Source: Lachnospiraceae bacterium UBA5899 (GTDB lineage: Bacteria > Bacillota > Clostridia > Lachnospirales > Lachnospiraceae). From it: a DNA stretch of 18,696 nucleotides. The position numbers and the translations under genes are program-made. Every line of letters begins with the position of its first letter. Position 1 is the first letter of the stretch. The notes under the pieces are model-generated. The model had not been told where the DNA came from. It was given only the letters and a program-made list of their open reading frames with translations, and did no database searches. Below are positions 14,718 to 18,696 of this stretch, piece by piece. Where the stretch lies: the NCBI GenBank assembly GCA_002432425.1, contig DJEL01000009.1, positions 483-19,178 of the forward strand, read 5' to 3'.

Positions 14718-15733
14718 GTAAGAAAATGATAATCTGGACCATTGGCTTTACCCTTTTATTGTGCGGGGGAGCCATGGCAGGCATGCTTTACTTTGCGGCG
14801 CATAAAAGCATTGCCGTAACAGAAATTTCTTCCTCCGGGAAGGATTATGCAAAAGAAACGGGGCAGGATGCCGAAAAAGTGAGCGAGCTTCATTTCCAGA
14901 AGAAGGAAGAGGAAGCGGAGTTCCTTTTTATCCCTTTGCAGGAAGGCATTGCGGCGGAAGCGGTATCCGTGGAGAACCGTTATCTGCAGCGGGAGCTGTG
15001 GGTGTATATTAGCGGAGGCTCCGGGGAGTTTTACCGGACGGAGGCTTTATACGGAAACGACAATGCCATACTGGCGGGTGACTGCCGGACGGCGGAGGAC
15101 GGTGTGGTAATCCGTCTGAAGCTGAAGCAGGCATATGAATGTGTCAGCACGGTGGGAAGCGGCAGGCTGTCCGTGAAATTCTGTGCGCCGGGCGAGTTGT
15201 ACAGCCGGATTGCGGTAGTGGATTTTCTGCCGCAGGATGAATGGGAAGAAACCGTTCTTGCCGGTGTGGGGAATGCCCTGCGGGCAAAGGAAACGGAAGC
15301 GGACACGAAGATTTATTATCTGGGCGGCGATGTTGCCCTTACCGATGAGGAAAAGCTTTCCCTGCTTGCCGAATGGCAGCCGGATTTCCTTTTGCAGCTT
15401 TCTGTGGGAGAAAGTGAAAATGCAGCGGATTTCGGTGTGGAATGTTATTACCCGGCAGAGTATTTTATTCCGGATTTCGGCGATATTGCTTTTGCGGACC
15501 TTTTGGAGAAGCAGACGGCGGAAGCGCTGCAGACGCGTGCAAACGGATTGTTTGCGGCAGATGAGGACGACCAGCTTTTACAGACCTGCGGCATCCCCTG
15601 CGGAAGGCTGCAGCTTGGCTACGGGTCAAATGCGGGTGAGAAAATAAAGCTTTCCGAAAAGGAGCAGCAGGAGAAAATCGCGGATGCCGTTTATGCGGCT
15701 TTTGCGGAAGCCTGGCTGCAATGCGGAAAATAA
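14714..15733 (+). CDS. Membrane-anchored amidase_3-like protein lacking the metal ligands
   Basis: This 339-residue protein has an N-terminal membrane anchor (about 6-28) and an extracytoplasmic body. Residues about 68-160 are beta-rich and AMIN-like. From about 165 it follows the fold order of N-acetylmuramoyl-L-alanine amidase (Amidase_3): IAVVDF, YYLGGDVALTDEEKLSLL, DFLLQLS, GVECYYPAEY, CGIPCGRLQLGYGSN, and a C-terminal QEKIADAVYAAF helix. The residues that bind zinc in active members are replaced: DPGHGG reads DFLPQD, SIHAN reads QLSVGE, and the catalytic Glu of the E-L-G-F motif is Q300. It is therefore probably a catalytically dead relative with a binding or regulatory role at the cell wall. 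The start overlaps the upstream stop by 4 bp (ATGA). The family assignment is by pattern only, without an alignment. Confidence 0.65.
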   Translation: MSKKMIIWTIGFTLLLCGGAMAGMLYFAAHKSIAVTEISSSGKDYAKETGQDAEKVSELHFQKKEEEAEFLFIPLQEGIAAEAVSVENRYLQRELWVYISGGSGEFYRTEALYGNDNAILAGDCRTAEDGVVIRLKLKQAYECVSTVGSGRLSVKFCAPGELYSRIAVVDFLPQDEWEETVLAGVGNALRAKETEADTKIYYLGGDVALTDEEKLSLLAEWQPDFLLQLSVGESENAADFGVECYYPAEYFIPDFGDIAFADLLEKQTAEALQTRANGLFAADEDDQLLQTCGIPCGRLQLGYGSNAGEKIKLSEKEQQEKIADAVYAAFAEAWLQCGK

Positions 15734-15789
15734 ATTGGCAGCATGGAAAGACATTGCGCACGGGCGTGATGCGGGAAGGAACGGAAAAC

Positions 15790-16386
15790 ATGGAGAAGAG
15801 AATTATTTTCGCAACCGGAAATGCCGGTAAAATGCGGGAAATCAGAGAAATACTGAAGGATATGGGAATGGAAATCCTGTCCATGAAGGAAGCCGGTATT
15901 CAGGCTGACATTGTGGAGGACGGTAAGACCTATGAAGAGAACGCCCTCATAAAGGCAAGAGCCGTGGCAAAAGAGGCGCCGAATGATATTGTGCTGGCGG
16001 ACGATTCCGGGCTGGAGATTGATTATCTCAATAAGGAGCCGGGCATTTATTCCGCAAGATATCTGGGAGAGGATACTTCCTACACCATTAAGAACAACAA
16101 CCTGATAGAGAGGCTTGAAGGTGTGCCGGATGAAAAGAGAACGGCAAGGTTCGTTTCCGCCATTGCGGCAGTTCTGCCGGGCGGGGAGGAGCTTACCACC
16201 AGAGCTACGATTGAAGGACGCATCGGTTATGAAGAAAAAGGGGAGAACGGCTTTGGTTATGACCCGATTTTCTATGTACCCGAATTTCACAAGACGACGG
16301 CGGAACTGACCGGAGAGGAAAAGAATGCCGTCAGTCACAGAGGAAAAGCACTTCGTGCCATGAAAGAGGAACTTTTACACAGATGA
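15790..16386 (+). CDS. rdgB: RdgB/HAM1 XTP/dITP pyrophosphatase
   Basis: This cytosolic house-cleaning enzyme hydrolyses dITP, XTP and ITP to monophosphates and pyrophosphate, keeping deaminated purines out of DNA and RNA. The 199 residues match the usual length. Landmarks are FATGNAGK at 7-14, DDSGLEIDY near 70, NGFGYDPIF near 155, and SHRGKAL near 182. I prefer ATG 15790, where the family N-terminus begins (MEKRIIFATGN), with GGAAGGAA (15775-15782) upstream. An in-frame ATG at 15721 would overlap the preceding gene and add 23 unrelated residues. The stop overlaps the next start (ATGA). Confidence 0.95.
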   Translation: MEKRIIFATGNAGKMREIREILKDMGMEILSMKEAGIQADIVEDGKTYEENALIKARAVAKEAPNDIVLADDSGLEIDYLNKEPGIYSARYLGEDTSYTIKNNNLIERLEGVPDEKRTARFVSAIAAVLPGGEELTTRATIEGRIGYEEKGENGFGYDPIFYVPEFHKTTAELTGEEKNAVSHRGKALRAMKEELLHR

Positions 16387-16874
16387 GCAACGCAAAGAGA
16401 ATTTTGATTGTAAGCGATACACACAGGAAGAACGACAACTATTTTAAGGTGCTGGAAAAGGAGGCTCCGCTGGATTTGATTATTCACTGCGGAGATGTGG
16501 AGGGATCGGAATATGCGCTTACCACAGCGGCTTCCTGCCCGGTGGAGCTGGTTGCCGGCAACAATGACGTGTTTTCCGATTTACCCATGGAAAAGGAACT
16601 GCGGATTGGCAGATACAAGGTATGGGTGACCCATGGGCATCATTATTATATCTCCATGGGCTACGATATTATCTGTCAGGAAGCAGCCAGCCGCGGCGTG
16701 GACATTGTGATGGTGGGACATACGCACCGCCCGGTGATTGAAACGGCATACGGCGTGACCCTGATAAATCCGGGCAGTCTTTCCTATCCCAGGCAGGAAG
16801 GAAAGAAGCCGTCCTATGTGCTGATGGAGATAAATGAAAAAGGAGAAGCGGATTTCACCTTGAAATACCTGTAA
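16383..16874 (+). CDS. yfcE: YfcE/MJ0936-family metallophosphoesterase
   Basis: This 163-residue cytosolic calcineurin-like phosphodiesterase has the complete metal-binding set: SDTHRK (residues 11-16), HCGDVEG, GNND, THGHHY, and GHTHRP, followed by NPGSLSYPR. Family members hydrolyse phosphodiesters in vitro with Mn2+; the natural substrate is unsettled. The ATG overlaps the rdgB stop by 4 bp, so the two are translationally coupled. The pairing of these two genes is common in Firmicutes. It is the last gene of the operon. I found no strong terminator before the tRNA-Pro promoter 20 bp on. Confidence 0.93.
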   Translation: MSNAKRILIVSDTHRKNDNYFKVLEKEAPLDLIIHCGDVEGSEYALTTAASCPVELVAGNNDVFSDLPMEKELRIGRYKVWVTHGHHYYISMGYDIICQEAASRGVDIVMVGHTHRPVIETAYGVTLINPGSLSYPRQEGKKPSYVLMEINEKGEADFTLKYL

Positions 16875-16894
16875 GCCGGAAAAGCGGATGACGG

Positions 16895-16924
16895 TTGACA
16901 CAGGGGGCGGATTTAGTATATAAT
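16895..16924 (+). promoter_or_regulatory. Consensus promoter of tRNA-Pro
   Basis: TTGACA (16895-16900) and TATAAT (16919-16924) are both perfect, with an 18-nt spacer. It ends 19 bp before the mature tRNA-Pro 5' end. Confidence 0.85.
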
Positions 16925-16943
16925 AACCCTTGCGCGAATATTT

Positions 16944-17018
16944 CGGGGTGTGGCTCAGCTTGGCTAGAGCACCTGGTTTGGGACCAGGGGGTCGCAGGTT
17001 CGAATCCTGTCACCCCGA
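16944..17018 (+). tRNA. tRNA-Pro (anticodon TGG)
   Basis: The acceptor stem pairs 16944-16950 with 17011-17017 (CGGGGTG/CACCCCG). The anticodon is TGG and the discriminator is A17018. No CCA is encoded. It has its own promoter and terminator. Confidence 0.95.
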
Positions 17019-17030
17019 TTAGAAAGTTGG

Positions 17031-17056
17031 AAACCTGCATAAGAATGCAGGTTTTT
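17031..17056 (+). terminator. Terminator of tRNA-Pro
   Basis: A perfect 10-bp stem pairs 17031-17040 with 17045-17054, with a 4-nt loop and a T run overlapping and following the 3' arm. Confidence 0.88.
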
Positions 17057-17150
17057 CTTGCTATATGGAAAATTCAACGTATAGCAGGAAAGCCCTCCGG
17101 CAGGATGCAAATTTTATGGTTTTTTAAGGATTGCGGCCGGTAAAAAGAGG

Positions 17151-17156
17151 TATACT
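17151..17156 (+). promoter_or_regulatory. Candidate -10 element of ldhA
   Basis: TATACT lies 29 bp before the ldhA start, with an AAAGGA ribosome binding site between them. No good -35 is found 16-18 nt upstream, so the promoter may rely on an activator such as a redox regulator. Confidence 0.35.
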
Positions 17157-17184
17157 ATAGAAAAAAGAAAGGACGGATACGGAC

Positions 17185-18174
17185 ATGAACGTTTTATTTT
17201 TCGGAACCAAAAGTTATGACAGGGAATTTTTTGACAAGCTCAACAGCAGCGGTAAATACCATGATATAGACATTACTTATATAGAACCCAATCTGACCCC
17301 GCAGACGGCGAAGCTGGCGGACGGCTATGATGCGGTCTGCGCCTTTGTCAATATGGACATCTGCGACAAGACTGTCCGCATTTTGCAGAAATGCGGCGTG
17401 AAGCTTATCCTGATGCGCTGCGCCGGCTTTAACAATGTAAATCTGGATGCGGCAAAGGAGTGCGGCATAACGGTCATGCGTGTGCCCGGCTATTCCCCCG
17501 AGGCGGTGGCGGAGCATGCCATGGCGTTGGTACTGACGGCGGACCGCCACATGCACAAGGCGTACATTAAATGCCGGGAAAACAATTTCAATCTGACAGG
17601 TCTTATGGGGGTGAATTTGTACGGCAAGACTGCCGGTATCGTGGGTACCGGTAAAATCGGTGCGGCGATGGCAAGAATTTGCAAGGGATTCGGCATGCGT
17701 GTAATCGGCTATGACAAGTTCCCCAACAAGGCGCTGGATTTCATTGAATACGTGGACTTTGACCATCTTCTGAAAGAGTCAGACCTGATTTCCCTGCACT
17801 GCCCGCTGACGGAGGAAAATTATCATCTGATTAACAAAGACACCATTGCCAAGATGAAGGACGGCGTGATTTTGGTCAACACATCAAGAGGTGCCCTGAT
17901 TAAGACGGAGGATTTAATTCAGGGTATCCGTGATGGGAAGTTTTTTGCCGTGGGACTGGATGTGTACGAAGAGGAGACCGGCACTGTATATGAGGATATG
18001 TCCGACCGGATTTTGGAACATTCCACCATGGCGCGTCTGCTGTCCTTCCCCAACGTCTGCGTAACCTCCCATCAGGGCTTTTTCACGAAGGAAGCGCTGG
18101 AGGCTATCAGCGAGACCACCATGGACAATGCGCTGGCATTCTTAGAGGGCAGAAAAAACGGCAACGAACTGTAA
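17185..18174 (+). CDS. ldhA: D-lactate dehydrogenase (D-2-hydroxyacid dehydrogenase family)
   Basis: This cytosolic NADH-dependent enzyme reduces pyruvate to D-lactate, regenerating NAD+ in fermentation. The 329 residues match the family. The Rossmann motif GTGKIGAAMARI lies near 153-164. The catalytic triad falls at the same numbers as in the Lactobacillus enzyme: R235 in NTSRGAL, E264 in VYEEE, and H296 in SHQGFFT. The SHQGFFT form and LMRCAGFNNVN favour lactate dehydrogenase over other hydroxyacid dehydrogenases. It is monocistronic. A hairpin spans the stop codon. The symbol follows common usage for D-specific enzymes. Confidence 0.93.
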   Translation: MNVLFFGTKSYDREFFDKLNSSGKYHDIDITYIEPNLTPQTAKLADGYDAVCAFVNMDICDKTVRILQKCGVKLILMRCAGFNNVNLDAAKECGITVMRVPGYSPEAVAEHAMALVLTADRHMHKAYIKCRENNFNLTGLMGVNLYGKTAGIVGTGKIGAAMARICKGFGMRVIGYDKFPNKALDFIEYVDFDHLLKESDLISLHCPLTEENYHLINKDTIAKMKDGVILVNTSRGALIKTEDLIQGIRDGKFFAVGLDVYEEETGTVYEDMSDRILEHSTMARLLSFPNVCVTSHQGFFTKEALEAISETTMDNALAFLEGRKNGNEL

Positions 18175-18184
18175 AAGCCGTTTT
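18155..18184 (+). terminator. Hairpin overlapping the ldhA stop codon
   Basis: AAAACGGC (18155-18162) pairs with GCCGTTTT (18177-18184). The 5' arm lies in the last codons of ldhA. The T tract is only four long, so it may be a weak terminator or a 3'-end stabiliser. Confidence 0.5.
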
Positions 18185-18240
18185 GGGAAAGAAAAGTTGA
18201 AAGCAGTTGAAAGAAATATAAAGTTTTTATGGAAATAGTG

Positions 18241-18269
18241 TTGACATTTGTAATTCCATAAGGTAAAAT
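18241..18269 (+). promoter_or_regulatory. Promoter of the distal tRNA cluster
   Basis: A perfect TTGACA (18241-18246), 17-nt spacer and TAAAAT (18264-18269) end 29 bp before tRNA-Arg. A small GTGTG/CACAC hairpin lies in the 5' leader, before the tRNA. Confidence 0.8.
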
Positions 18270-18298
18270 ATCATTCGTCGGTGTGAAAACCACACTGT

Positions 18299-18372
<74 letters not shown>

Positions 18373-18375
18373 TTG

Positions 18376-18410
18376 ATACAAAGTACTGCCCGGCGGTGCT
18401 TTGTATTTTA
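18376..18410 (+). terminator. Hairpin between tRNA-Arg and tRNA-His
   Basis: An 11-bp stem pairs 18376-18386 with 18396-18406 (one G-T), followed by a short TTTTA. It may be a partial terminator or a processing signal, because no separate promoter for tRNA-His is evident. Confidence 0.5.
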
Positions 18411-18413
18411 TAT

Positions 18414-18488
18414 GGTGGGTATAGCGCAGCTGGTTAGCGCGCCAGATTGTGGCTCTGGAGGCCAAGGGTTCGAATCCCTTTATCCACC
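18414..18488 (+). tRNA. tRNA-His (anticodon GTG)
   Basis: The extra G at position -1 (18414) faces C73 (18488), the histidine identity pair. The acceptor stem pairs 18415-18421 with 18481-18487, and the anticodon is GTG. No CCA is encoded. Confidence 0.95.
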
Positions 18489-18528
18489 CTTCTATATGGG
18501 ATGCAGGAATTGTCCTCTTGTGAAATAG

Positions 18529-18600
18529 TGGGCTATCGCCAAGCGGTAAGGCACAGGACTTTGACTCCTGCATACGCTGGTTCGAATCCAGCTAGCCCAG
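18529..18600 (+). tRNA. tRNA-Gln (anticodon TTG)
   Basis: The acceptor stem TGGGCTA/TAGCCCA pairs 18529-18535 with 18593-18599. The anticodon is TTG and the discriminator G18600. No CCA is encoded. Confidence 0.95.
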
Positions 18601-18607
18601 TTTATAT

Positions 18608-18680
18608 GGAGCACTAGCTCAGTCGGTAGAGCACTTGACTTTTAATCAAGTTGTCGGGGGTTCGAATCCCCCGTGCTTCA
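18608..18680 (+). tRNA. tRNA-Lys (anticodon TTT)
   Basis: The acceptor stem pairs 18608-18614 with 18673-18679 with one G-T. The anticodon is TTT and the discriminator A18680. No CCA is encoded. The cluster may continue past the window end. Confidence 0.95.
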
Positions 18681-18696
18681 CGAAAAAAAGAGACCT

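Overview
The window looks like chromosome of a low-to-moderate G+C Gram-positive, most likely a Lachnospiraceae-type member of the Clostridia. The basis is AGGAGG-type ribosome binding sites, consensus sigma-A promoters, a sodium-pump decarboxylase beta subunit, a GH94 cellobiose phosphorylase close in length and motifs to the clostridial enzyme, a chemotaxis receptor, and a sigma-G-like promoter in front of a tiny Asn/Gln-rich gene. The genus cannot be fixed from the sequence alone. Eleven tRNA genes are present; none has CCA encoded directly after the discriminator base.

Layout. (1) 1-480: tail of a tRNA operon (Thr, Met, Asp, Val, Leu) with a terminator. (2) 481-1401: remnant of a hybrid histidine kinase with several internal deletions. 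(3) 1429-2211, minus strand: PHP-domain phosphoesterase. (4) 2274-3806: promoter, oadB-like and very short oadG-like genes, terminator. (5) 3842-4172: about 330 bp of non-coding DNA holding five inverted-repeat units with a 72-73 bp period, followed by a minus-strand tRNA-Arg with a perfect consensus promoter. (6) 4513-12351: cellobiose locus. Cellobiose phosphorylase runs leftward; a lipoprotein binding protein, two ABC permeases and a chemoreceptor run rightward. A strong terminator and a structured leader separate the binding protein from the permeases. (7) 12392-13508: HAAS-domain membrane protein, a strong orphan hairpin, and a 54-residue Asn/Gln-rich protein behind a sigma-G-like promoter. 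(8) 13510-16874: four-gene operon with ATGA overlaps at two junctions: THUMP rRNA methyltransferase, amidase_3-like protein that has lost its metal ligands, RdgB/HAM1 nucleotide pyrophosphatase, YfcE-type phosphoesterase. (9) 16895-18696: tRNA-Pro, a D-lactate dehydrogenase, then tRNA-Arg, His, Gln and Lys.

How it fits together. The cellobiose locus combines capture (lipoprotein), import (two permeases, with no ATPase gene here, so a shared ATPase is likely), intracellular phosphorolysis to glucose 1-phosphate and glucose, and probably a receptor that directs swimming. D-lactate dehydrogenase and the Na+ pump subunits fit a fermentative anaerobe. The best candidates for undescribed biology are the tandem hairpin array, the structured leader ahead of the permeases, the Asn/Gln-rich putative spore protein, and the metal-ligand-less amidase homologue.
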